A stretch of 39,678 bases of DNA from NCBI GenBank assembly GCA_016933115.1, contig JAFGBL010000187.1, positions 1-39,678 of the forward strand. The letters run 5' to 3'. The number at the start of each line of letters is the position of its first letter. Position 1 is the stretch's first letter. Below, piece after piece: positions 33,206-39,678 of the stretch. Origin of the DNA: Bacteroidales bacterium (GTDB taxonomy: Bacteria > Bacteroidota > Bacteroidia > Bacteroidales > JAADJA01). The notes under the pieces were generated by a model. That model had not been told where the DNA came from and searched no databases. It was given only the letters and a program-made list of their open reading frames with translations. The position numbers and the translations under genes are program-made.

Positions 33206-34972
33206 ATGGCCCGGATTTCAAGAATATTCGATTTGCTGAATAATTACAAGGAAAACTTTCCAGGAACGGAAACGGCCCTTGCCGGAAAAGTTGGCGGCAA
33301 GTGGATAACTTACACTCTGGAGGAATACATTAAAAATGTGAATGCTTTAAGCAAGGGTATGCTTGCAATGGGCGTTAAAAAAGATGACAAAATAGCTACC
33401 ATCATCAACAACTGTCCGGAGTGGAATTTTTTCGATATGGCCCTCATGCAAATCGGCGCCATACAGGTTCCTATTTATCCTACCATCAGCGAATCGAATT
33501 ACGCTTACATATTAAGGGAAGCTGAAGTAAAATATATCATCGTATCTAACATAGAGATATACAAACGGATCGAAAATATTCTTCCAGGAATTCCATCTCT
33601 GAAAAAAGTTTTTTCCATTGAAAAAAACGGCGACCTATCCCACTGGACAGAAATTCTGACTTTGGGTAAAGGCGACAATTCAGGGGAAATGGATAAAATT
33701 AAATCAGGCATTTTGACCGACGATATCGCCACCATCATTTATACTTCGGGTACTACGGGAAATCCAAAGGGTGTAATGTTGACACACGGCAACTTCATTC
33801 ATAACTTTCAGGCTGCTGCAGATATTTTGAGTATCAATCCGGTGAAAAAAGCCTTGAGTTTTTTACCACTTTGCCATGTATACGAAAGGATGGTCAATTA
33901 CATGTATCAACAAATGGGTGTTTCAATATATTATTGCGACAGTATCGACAAGCTGAGAGACTTCATTAAAGAAGTGAAGCCCGAAATGTTTGGTGCAGTC
34001 CCCCGGGTAATCGAAAAAACGTATGATAAGCTTGTTCGCACTGGCAGAGGATTAAAAGGTATTAAAAAACAATTGTTTTTTTGGGCGTTACACCTGGCGC
34101 ACCGATTTGAATTTGATGGAGCCAATGGACCCATTTATCAGATACAATACAAAATTGCAGAAAAGCTGGTTTTTAATAAATGGCGACAGGCATTTGGCGG
34201 CAAACTGGACGTGATCATATCCGGAGGTGCAACCTTAAATCCACGATTGGCACGTACTTTTTGGGCAGCCAAAATAAAAATCATGGAAGGATACGGATTA
34301 ACGGAAACTTCTCCGGTTATTGCTGTGAGCAATTTTAAGAAAGGAGGTGTTAAATTCGGGACGGTTGGGCCTGTTTTGCCCTGTGCTGAGGTAAAACTTG
34401 CCGATGATGGAGAAATCCTCACAAAAGGCCCATGCCTGATGAAGGGTTATTACAGTCAACCTGAATTAACGAATGAGGTCATTGACGATGAAGGGTGGTT
34501 CCATACCGGTGATATTGGAGAATTTGTGGATGAAAAATACCTCAGGATCACCGACCGCAAAAAAGAGATTTTTAAAACTTCGGGTGGGAAATACATCGCT
34601 CCTCAGGTAGTGGAGAACAAGTTTAAGGAATCTCCATTTATTGAAAATATTATGGTTGTCGGGGAAAATAAGCAATATATCGCTGCCCTGATCGTGCCCA
34701 ATTTCGAACATGTCGAATCCTGGTGCGGTGTGAAGGGTTATAATTATTCAGGTCCGAATAAGGCCATCGAAGATGATATAATCATTAAACGAATTCAGCG
34801 GGAAGTTGATTCCATCAACAATGAACTCGACCGGATTGAACAGGTAAAAAAATTTAAACTGCTTCCCGGAATTTTTTCAGTTGAAGCCGGTGAACTTTCG
34901 CCTACACTCAAACTTCGCCGGAAAATAATTGCAGAAAAATACAAGAATTTGATTGATGAAATTTATTCATAA
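33206..34972 (+). CDS. Long-chain fatty-acid-CoA ligase (AMP-binding), copy 2
   Basis: A 588-residue paralogue of the preceding enzyme, with the same layout and reaction. Motifs: IIYTSGTTGNPKGV (about 178-191), PLCHVYERM, YGLTETSPV, GWFHTGDIGEFVDEKYL, and ITDRKKEIFKTSGGKYIAPQVVE. It starts 66 bases after copy 1 with no promoter seen between, so both are probably one transcript from a tandem duplication. All catalytic motifs are intact in both copies; this argues for two different chain-length or substrate preferences rather than decay. Confidence 0.93.
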   Translation: MARISRIFDLLNNYKENFPGTETALAGKVGGKWITYTLEEYIKNVNALSKGMLAMGVKKDDKIATIINNCPEWNFFDMALMQIGAIQVPIYPTISESNYAYILREAEVKYIIVSNIEIYKRIENILPGIPSLKKVFSIEKNGDLSHWTEILTLGKGDNSGEMDKIKSGILTDDIATIIYTSGTTGNPKGVMLTHGNFIHNFQAAADILSINPVKKALSFLPLCHVYERMVNYMYQQMGVSIYYCDSIDKLRDFIKEVKPEMFGAVPRVIEKTYDKLVRTGRGLKGIKKQLFFWALHLAHRFEFDGANGPIYQIQYKIAEKLVFNKWRQAFGGKLDVIISGGATLNPRLARTFWAAKIKIMEGYGLTETSPVIAVSNFKKGGVKFGTVGPVLPCAEVKLADDGEILTKGPCLMKGYYSQPELTNEVIDDEGWFHTGDIGEFVDEKYLRITDRKKEIFKTSGGKYIAPQVVENKFKESPFIENIMVVGENKQYIAALIVPNFEHVESWCGVKGYNYSGPNKAIEDDIIIKRIQREVDSINNELDRIEQVKKFKLLPGIFSVEAGELSPTLKLRRKIIAEKYKNLIDEIYS

Positions 34973-34983
34973 ATGCCTGTGTA

Positions 34984-35005
34984 CCCCTTAATCCCCTGAA
35001 GGGGA
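34984..35005. repeat. CCCCTTAATCCCCTGAAGGGGA intergenic hairpin
   Basis: TCCCC-tgaa-GGGGA (34992-35005) preceded by ACCCCTTAA lies between convergent genes (acyl-CoA synthetase and holA). It may act as a short bidirectional terminator; ACTTTTTATTTT follows on the plus strand. It resembles the widespread CCCCTAAATCCCCTGAAGGGG-like intergenic repeats of Bacteroidota. Confidence 0.45.
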
Positions 35006-35043
35006 AAATCCTACGCACTTTTTATTTTGAATTTTGGTCATTT

Positions 35044-36042
35044 CTAATGCAATATTTTGAACAATAACTCCTTCAGCAACTCCCCTTCACTGGTTGAAAC
35101 ACTATCCACCCCTTTCGACTTCAGGTCATATTCCCTCAATAATGAAATGGATTGAACAACTTTACGATAACTGAAATTACTACCCGCCAATTGGTAGTCC
35201 GACACAAAATAAGGGTTTATTGATAACGCTGAAGCAATATTGTTTTTGGATTTAATTTCAAGCTGATGATAAATAAGCAATTTCGAAAAAAAAGTGTACA
35301 ACAGGGTAATGGTCCTGATCAATGGATTTTCCTTTGGATTGGCAGCAAAATAATTGGCAATTTGGTTGGCTTTAAACACATTTCGGCTGCCAATGGCGTT
35401 CTGAAATTCAAAAAAATTAAAATCCTTGCTGATACCGATGTTCTGTTCGATGAGGACGGCATCTATTTCAGCACCAGGAGGGATATTAATGAATAGCTTA
35501 CCGACCTCGTTCACAATCTTGCTGAGGTTGGCCCCCAGGTATTCGGCCAGGATTTCAGACGCCTTTGGGTTGATCCGGTACCCCTTTTTCCCAACAAAAT
35601 CAGTAATCCATCCCGCCACTCTGTTATCATATAAAAGCGGGGATTCAAAAAGTACTCCGGCTTTTCCAACCTGTTTGTAAAAGGATTTTCTTTTATCAAT
35701 TTTTTTGTATTTATAGTTAATGACCAACAAGGTCGAATTAAGCGGTTTTTCAATATAGGGTAAGAGTTCTTCAATGTTATCCACGTCCTGTGCCTCCTTG
35801 ATGATCACCACCTGGTAATTCGACATCATGGGATAGCGCTTTGCGTAACTGACAATAGATTTTACATCCGTATCTCTTCCGTACACGATAGTTTGATTGA
35901 ATTCCTTTTCCAGGTCGGTGAGTACATTTTCCTCAATAAAATCGGAGATTTCATCGATATAATACGCTTCCTCACCCGCAAGGAAATAAACCGTGTAGTA
36001 AATTTTCCTTTTTAAATCCTCTATGATTTGATCAAAATTCAT
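35044..36042 (-). CDS. holA: DNA polymerase III subunit delta
   Basis: HolA is the clamp-loader wrench that opens the beta sliding clamp during replication. The 332-residue protein has the delta layout: an N-terminal Rossmann-like AAA+ domain starting YTVYFLAGEEAYYIDEISDFIEE, where the glycine-rich segment is degenerate as in delta; then ETLVIN-like LNSTLLVINYKYKK; a lid segment with GYRINPKASEILAEYLGANLSKIVNEVGKL (the conserved LxxNDLxxL-type helix); and an alpha-helical collar domain to the end. Length fits (about 330-345). It starts 24 bases after amn and is its likely operon partner. Confidence 0.92.
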   Translation of the reverse strand: MNFDQIIEDLKRKIYYTVYFLAGEEAYYIDEISDFIEENVLTDLEKEFNQTIVYGRDTDVKSIVSYAKRYPMMSNYQVVIIKEAQDVDNIEELLPYIEKPLNSTLLVINYKYKKIDKRKSFYKQVGKAGVLFESPLLYDNRVAGWITDFVGKKGYRINPKASEILAEYLGANLSKIVNEVGKLFINIPPGAEIDAVLIEQNIGISKDFNFFEFQNAIGSRNVFKANQIANYFAANPKENPLIRTITLLYTFFSKLLIYHQLEIKSKNNIASALSINPYFVSDYQLAGSNFSYRKVVQSISLLREYDLKSKGVDSVSTSEGELLKELLFKILH

Positions 36043-36066
36043 CTGACAGAACCAAACCTTTCGCTA

Positions 36067-36837
36067 TTAAAATTTCAGGTGTTTTACCGTAAGGCCTTCA
36101 TTGATCAACTGCTTAAGTGAATCAATCCCGATCCGGATGTGTTCCTCAACAAATTTTTCAGAAACCTGCTGGTCGCTCTCTTCTGTTTTTATTCCGGACG
36201 AAATCATGGGTTGGTCAGATACGAGCAGCAGCGCCCCCATAGGTATTTCATTGGCAAAACCTACTGTAAATAATGTGGCTGTCTCCAGGTCGATGGCCAT
36301 GCACCGTGTTTTACGTAAATATTTTTTGAATTGCCTGTCGTATTCCCACACACGTCGGTTGGTTGTATAAACCGTACCGGTCCAATAGTCTCTTTTATAA
36401 TCGCGGATGGTTGTTGAAATGGCTTTTTGAAGACTAAATGCAGGAAGCGCCGGAACCTCGGGAGGGATGTAATCATTGGATGTACCCTCTCCCCTGATAG
36501 CTGCGATGGGGAGGATCAGGTCGCCCAGGGAATTTTTCTTTTTCAGTCCGCCGCATTTTCCAAGGAACAGGCATGCCTTGGGTTTTATAGCACTCAACAG
36601 ATCCATTACGGTTGCCGCATTTGCACTGCCCATATTGAAGTTGATCATGGTGATCTGACCGGCAGTTGCGCTGGGCATAGGCTTATCCTTGCCATTGATC
36701 GCTATGTCATGCCACTGGGCAAACAAATCCAGGTATCGCTGAAAATTCGTCAGTAAAATATATTTCCCGAAATCTTCGATGTTCGTACCGGTATACCTGG
36801 GTAACCAGTTTTGAACAATTTCTTCCTTGGTTTTCAT
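36067..36837 (-). CDS. amn: AMP nucleosidase
   Basis: Hydrolyses AMP to adenine and ribose-5-phosphate, balancing purine pools; a nucleoside-phosphorylase fold. The 256-residue form beginning MKTKEEIVQNWLPRYTG matches the short AMN subfamily of Bacteroidota. Motifs: NFNMGSANAATVMDLL, FLGKCGGLKKKNSLGDLILP (phosphate/ribose-binding loops), the substrate-contacting MAIDLETATLF, and LLLVSDQPM. The ATG at 36837 was chosen over an 18-residue upstream extension that overlaps the promoter and lacks family-like sequence. It is divergent from elbB. Confidence 0.93.
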   Translation of the reverse strand: MKTKEEIVQNWLPRYTGTNIEDFGKYILLTNFQRYLDLFAQWHDIAINGKDKPMPSATAGQITMINFNMGSANAATVMDLLSAIKPKACLFLGKCGGLKKKNSLGDLILPIAAIRGEGTSNDYIPPEVPALPAFSLQKAISTTIRDYKRDYWTGTVYTTNRRVWEYDRQFKKYLRKTRCMAIDLETATLFTVGFANEIPMGALLLVSDQPMISSGIKTEESDQQVSEKFVEEHIRIGIDSLKQLINEGLTVKHLKF

Positions 36838-36855
36838 TCGAACTATAATTTCCCA

Positions 36856-36863
36856 CAAAAGTA
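36856..36863 (-). promoter_or_regulatory. Candidate -7 element of amn-holA
   Basis: TACTTTTG on the minus strand is an exact TAnnTTTG match 18 bases before the amn ATG, giving a very short leader. No clear -33 element. Confidence 0.4.
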
Positions 36864-36868
36864 AAGCA

Positions 36869-36899
36869 TTTGCCCGAAGCTGAAAAATCATTAACTTCG
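36869..36899 (+). promoter_or_regulatory. Candidate promoter of elbB
   Basis: TTTG (36869-36872), 19 bases, then TAACTTCG (36892-36899), one mismatch from TAnnTTTG with the usual spacer. The ATG of elbB lies 37 bases downstream. It is back-to-back with the amn promoter, so the two units may be co-regulated. Confidence 0.5.
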
Positions 36900-36935
36900 C
36901 TGGAAAAACATATTAAATTACAAGAATTAACAATT

Positions 36936-37583
36936 ATGAAGAAATTTGCAGTAGTACTATCAGGATGCGGCGTTTTCGACGGGGCTGAGATCCATGAGGC
37001 CACCCTCACCCTGTTGGCCATTGCGGAAAAAGGAGCCGAATACCAGGTATTTGCACCCAATATTCCCCAGCACCATGTGATCAATCATATCACCGGCGAA
37101 GAGATGAAAGAGTCGCGGAATGTGCTGGTGGAGAGTGCCCGGATCGCCAGGGGCAACATCAAAGACCTCAGGGAATATAAGGCTGTTGATTACGATGCGC
37201 TGATCTTTCCGGGGGGATTTGGTGCAGCCAAGAATCTTTGCGATTTTGCATTTAAAGGTGCCGATTGCAAGGTAAACGACGAGGTGATCAGGGCTGTGAA
37301 AGAAACCGCAGAAAAGAAAAAACCCATTGGCGCCTTGTGCATCTCACCCGTGATCCTGGCTAAAATTTTCGGCGACATCGACGTCACCATCGGGCAGGAT
37401 GCCGGCACGGCACAGGCGGTAGAAAAGATGGGAGCCACCCACAAATCCACTACCCACGGCGAAGTGGTGATCGACGAAAAGAACAACCTGTTCACTACTC
37501 CTTGTTATATGCTGGATGCCACCATTGTGGATATTAAGAACGGGGCAACCAATATAGTGGAGGCGATGTTGAGAACCATGTAG
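36936..37583 (+). CDS. elbB: Isoprenoid biosynthesis glyoxalase ElbB (DJ-1/PfpI superfamily)
   Basis: A 215-residue ElbB orthologue, almost the length of the E. coli protein. MKKFAVVLSGCGVFDGAEIHEA is the family's N-terminal signature; FPGGFGAAKNLCDFA follows (about 91-105), and the nucleophile-elbow Cys135 sits in GALCISP. ElbB has glyoxalase-type activity on 2-oxoaldehydes and was linked to lycopene yield in E. coli; its physiological role is unclear. An upstream in-frame extension of 22 residues was rejected since it overlaps the promoter and the family begins at this ATG. Codon use appears slightly more G+C-rich than its neighbours. Confidence 0.95.
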   Translation: MKKFAVVLSGCGVFDGAEIHEATLTLLAIAEKGAEYQVFAPNIPQHHVINHITGEEMKESRNVLVESARIARGNIKDLREYKAVDYDALIFPGGFGAAKNLCDFAFKGADCKVNDEVIRAVKETAEKKKPIGALCISPVILAKIFGDIDVTIGQDAGTAQAVEKMGATHKSTTHGEVVIDEKNNLFTTPCYMLDATIVDIKNGATNIVEAMLRTM

Positions 37584-37679
37584 TTTACAATAATTATGGT
37601 GTTATGGATAATAACAATAATAATAACCATTGGCCGCAAGTGTAGAAATGAAAAAGGTTATTTAACCCCAAAAAGAAAT

Positions 37680-37771
37680 GTCATTGCGAGCGTAGCGAAG
37701 CAATCTCTTTATTTTTGTCGTTCATCATAGGAAGATTGCTTCTCCCGCTGAAAAAGCGGGATCGCAATGAC
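37680..37771. repeat. Nested palindromic intergenic repeat (MITE-like)
   Basis: Three nested perfect arm pairs: GTCATTGCGA/TCGCAATGAC (37680-37689, 37762-37771), GAAGCAATCT/AGATTGCTTC (37697-37706, 37733-37742) and the hairpin CCCGCT-gaaaa-AGCGGG (37744-37760). The GTCATTGCGAGCG…GAAGCAATC start is a repeat type seen between genes in many unrelated bacteria. It has no coding capacity. It fills most of a 237-base gap between convergent elbB and the T9SS gene and could also act as a terminator. Confidence 0.8.
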
Positions 37772-37820
37772 GGTAAGAATGACTTTTTGGACAGATTTTT
37801 AGTTGAATTTGAATATTTCT

Positions 37821-39041
37821 CTATTCAATAACAACTCGTTTTGAAACCACCCCCTCATCCGTTGTGATTTGGAAAAGATAAATTCCCGCATTGAAGGAAG
37901 AAGTATTCATCTGAAAGAATTTACCATCAACCGTTTCCTCGCTGATGGCTTGACCGGCAATGTTGTAAATATTAACATTTAAGATATTGTAGTCTGAATG
38001 AATGTTCACTATATCATTAGCTGGATTTGGATATAACCAAATGGCGTTTTGAAGATATTCTTCAATACCATATAAACCATAAAAAACAATATTTGAAGGT
38101 TCTGATTCTATCCCATCCACTACAGCCGTAACGTAACAAAAATGAACACCATATTCCGGCTCAACATGGGTATAAGTATTTTCCATAATACCAGTAGCCA
38201 CCAATACCCATTCATTCATATTGTTTAATGAACGCCAAACATTGAATCCATCGAATGCTTTGCCTTTATTTTGTTGATAAGCATTGCCCCAGGTTTCATT
38301 TGTTCCAGACCATTGCCATTCTAAAACTATATCGTAATAGTAAAAATACCAGCTCAAATATTCAGGAGCAGGTGGTTGGATAATCCCTTCAAAATCAACA
38401 CAATAATTATCGATATAATAGAGTGGGTTTCCGTTAATGCCTTCATACCATGCAAAAAAATTGCTACCACCCAGCTGGTTCAGGTTGCTGGTTCCAAATA
38501 CCCCGGAGCTCCATACCCATCCATGGATCAGTTCATCATTCAGGTAAAACTCAGCCCAGTCATTATCCAGATCAACTAATACTTTAACCATTTGCCAGGT
38601 ATCATATTCAAAATTGAAGCTGGCGGCATTTTGTCCGCCACCATCAATACTACCAATACCTAAATTATTGAAACCAAAGAATACCTGCATGCCCCACTGA
38701 CTGGCTGTCCCTGCAAAATCGTGTAATGTATTGAAGTAACCATCGGCTCCTTCCGGTATATAGATATCAAATCTAATTGAGTAGATACCTGATGTATAAT
38801 TATCGATGATATGAATCAGATCATTTGTTCCTGTGATTTCAACTACATTTCCACCGTTGTCAACGATGTAAGGGTCTTCGGACGAACCCGGGCTGTTACT
38901 CCAGGTGGTCCAATCCACCGGGTTTTGAACCACAAGTTGTTCACCTGCTGTATAGGACCCAAAATCATCGAAAAAATTTTGTGAAAGCAAGGTACAATTG
39001 AAAATAAGGAAAAGGGCTAATGATGCAGCGACTCTTTTCAT
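37821..39041 (-). CDS. Secreted protein with T9SS type A sorting domain
   Basis: A 406-residue exported protein. Signal peptide 1-20 (RVAASLALFLIFNCTLLSQ), then a concanavalin/LamG-like beta-rich domain (about 21-225: FFDDFGSYTAGEQL opening, repeated Trp/Gly-rich strands, ending YYIDNYCVDFEG). A fibronectin-III-like module follows (about 255-325, GFNVWRSLNNMNEWVLVATGI … GIESEPSNIVF), and a type A T9SS sorting domain (about 330-406: LYPNPANDIVNI … SFNAGIYLFQITTDEGVVSKRVVIE). T9SS would carry it across the outer membrane and anchor or release it. The upstream gene ends 11 bases before, so the two are co-transcribed. Confidence 0.88.
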   Translation of the reverse strand: MKRVAASLALFLIFNCTLLSQNFFDDFGSYTAGEQLVVQNPVDWTTWSNSPGSSEDPYIVDNGGNVVEITGTNDLIHIIDNYTSGIYSIRFDIYIPEGADGYFNTLHDFAGTASQWGMQVFFGFNNLGIGSIDGGGQNAASFNFEYDTWQMVKVLVDLDNDWAEFYLNDELIHGWVWSSGVFGTSNLNQLGGSNFFAWYEGINGNPLYYIDNYCVDFEGIIQPPAPEYLSWYFYYYDIVLEWQWSGTNETWGNAYQQNKGKAFDGFNVWRSLNNMNEWVLVATGIMENTYTHVEPEYGVHFCYVTAVVDGIESEPSNIVFYGLYGIEEYLQNAIWLYPNPANDIVNIHSDYNILNVNIYNIAGQAISEETVDGKFFQMNTSSFNAGIYLFQITTDEGVVSKRVVIE

Positions 39042-39052
39042 GGTTTTATTTT

Positions 39053-39678
39053 TTATTGGATTACAATTCTTCGGGAGGTTGTTCCGCGTTCAGTTTGAAT
39101 TAGCAAGAGATATATTCCACATTTAAAAGAACTAACATCAAGTTTTATGTTGTTTGAATTCGCCTTTTTATTTAAAACCCTTTCCCCAATTGTTGAATAA
39201 ATGGATATTTCATAAATACAATCAACTGAATTTATGTTAATGGAATTACTAGTTGGTATCGGATAAATTTCAACAAAATTTTGTTCGTCAGTATTATTTA
39301 TATCTGTATAAGGAACCCAAAATTCAATTGTATTTGAAGGACCTGATTCTACGCTATTTGCAGAGGCAGTGATAAAATATTCATGCCATCCAGATTCGGG
39401 ATTGACTATTAAATAATTCGGCTCCATTATTCCAGAGGCAATTATATCAAAGGAACCAGAATTATGAGCATAGTACACATTGAATCCTTCGAATATTTTA
39501 GGTTGGTTTAATCCATATTTTTTAAAATAATTGTTAGTTTGTTCAGAATTAACAACGGATCTTTTTGATATGGTACCAGGAAATTTCGAAACGGGTTTCT
39601 GATTTATATTTTTCTCGCCTAATTCAGTTGAAACTAAAATTCCCAAATTCCAATTGTAATCAAATCCATATTCAATCG
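39053..39678 (-). CDS. T9SS-sorted protein, 5' end beyond the window (partial)
   Basis: The reading frame stays open to the window edge (…EYGFDYNWNLGILVST…), so the true start lies outside; a TTG at 39646 is not a convincing start. The visible C-terminal ~208 residues contain a fibronectin-III-like module (EGFNVYYAHNSGSFDIIASGIMEP … SVESGPSNTIEFW), paralogous by eye to that of the next gene downstream (GFNVWRSLNN…GIMENTY…GIESEPSN), and a T9SS type A sorting domain (VEIYPIPTSNSINI … FKCGIYLLLIQTERGTTSRRIVIQ). The sorting motif has PIPTS in place of the usual PNP, otherwise normal. Function of the missing part unknown. Confidence 0.85.
   Translation of the reverse strand, partial: IEYGFDYNWNLGILVSTELGEKNINQKPVSKFPGTISKRSVVNSEQTNNYFKKYGLNQPKIFEGFNVYYAHNSGSFDIIASGIMEPNYLIVNPESGWHEYFITASANSVESGPSNTIEFWVPYTDINNTDEQNFVEIYPIPTSNSININSVDCIYEISIYSTIGERVLNKKANSNNIKLDVSSFKCGIYLLLIQTERGTTSRRIVIQ

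Noticed and set aside
36838-36891. N-terminal extension of AMP nucleosidase
   Set aside because: It overlaps the divergent promoter region and does not resemble the family's start.
36870-36935. N-terminal extension of ElbB
   Set aside because: The family starts at MKKFAVVLSGCG (36936), and the extension overlaps the predicted promoter.
37680-37771. CRISPR-like or coding element
   Set aside because: The symmetry is inverted and nested, not directly repeated, and there is no reading frame of interest.
1-39678. CRISPR array, tRNA, rRNA or prophage
   Set aside because: No spaced direct repeats, no cloverleaf-like or rRNA sequence and no phage or transposase genes were seen on either strand.

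Overview
The window reads as a chromosomal segment of a Bacteroidota bacterium, probably of a Bacteroidales or Marinilabiliales type; the rank below phylum is a guess. Evidence: two proteins with C-terminal type IX secretion (T9SS) sorting domains, a DUF5916 beta-barrel protein, the ~1230-residue single-chain PurL, several TAnnTTTG promoter elements, weak Shine-Dalgarno sites, and A+T-rich intergenic DNA. No tRNA, rRNA, CRISPR, transposase or phage gene is visible.

Layout. (1) 1-6262 (+): a diacylglycerol-kinase-like lipid kinase, then an ~800-residue FtsX/MacB-type permease overlapping a DUF5916 outer-membrane-type protein. (2) 6514-10846 (-): the arginine operon argB-argD-argC-argJ. (3) 11094-13052 (-): a short 'Aquifex-type' aconitase-family protein in which one expected Fe-S cysteine is serine. 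(4) 13391-18418 (+): two tandem paralogous FtsX permeases. (5) 18666-23812 (+): an efflux-type operon of MacA/HlyD-like adaptor, divergent four-helix-bundle protein, LolD/MacB-like ATPase, a fourth FtsX permease and a 90-residue unknown, followed by a secreted NTF2-like protein and a GRAM-domain protein. (6) 24880-26551 (-): a soluble cNMP-binding sensor histidine kinase with an altered H-box, and an 88-residue unknown with a strong terminator. (7) 26764-34972 (+): purL, an SDR oxidoreductase and two tandem long-chain acyl-CoA synthetases. (8) 35044-37583: amn-holA (-) divergent from elbB (+). (9) 37680-37771: a palindromic intergenic repeat. (10) 37821-39678 (-): two T9SS-cargo proteins, the second cut by the window end.

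The most interesting signal is regulatory. The regions before permease 1, permease 2, the adaptor operon and the GRAM gene each carry a -24/-12-like element (GG, ten bases, GA, mostly GGCAYAA in form) with a GAACA/TGTTCG motif roughly 60-105 bp further upstream. Two of them also share a TGTAC(CA)AAAGATTRCCC box. This looks like a small sigma-54/enhancer-dependent regulon joining scattered FtsX permeases to one ATPase and adaptor. It rests on inspection by eye; the -12 dinucleotide is GA rather than the canonical GC, and no NtrC-type regulator is present in the window.
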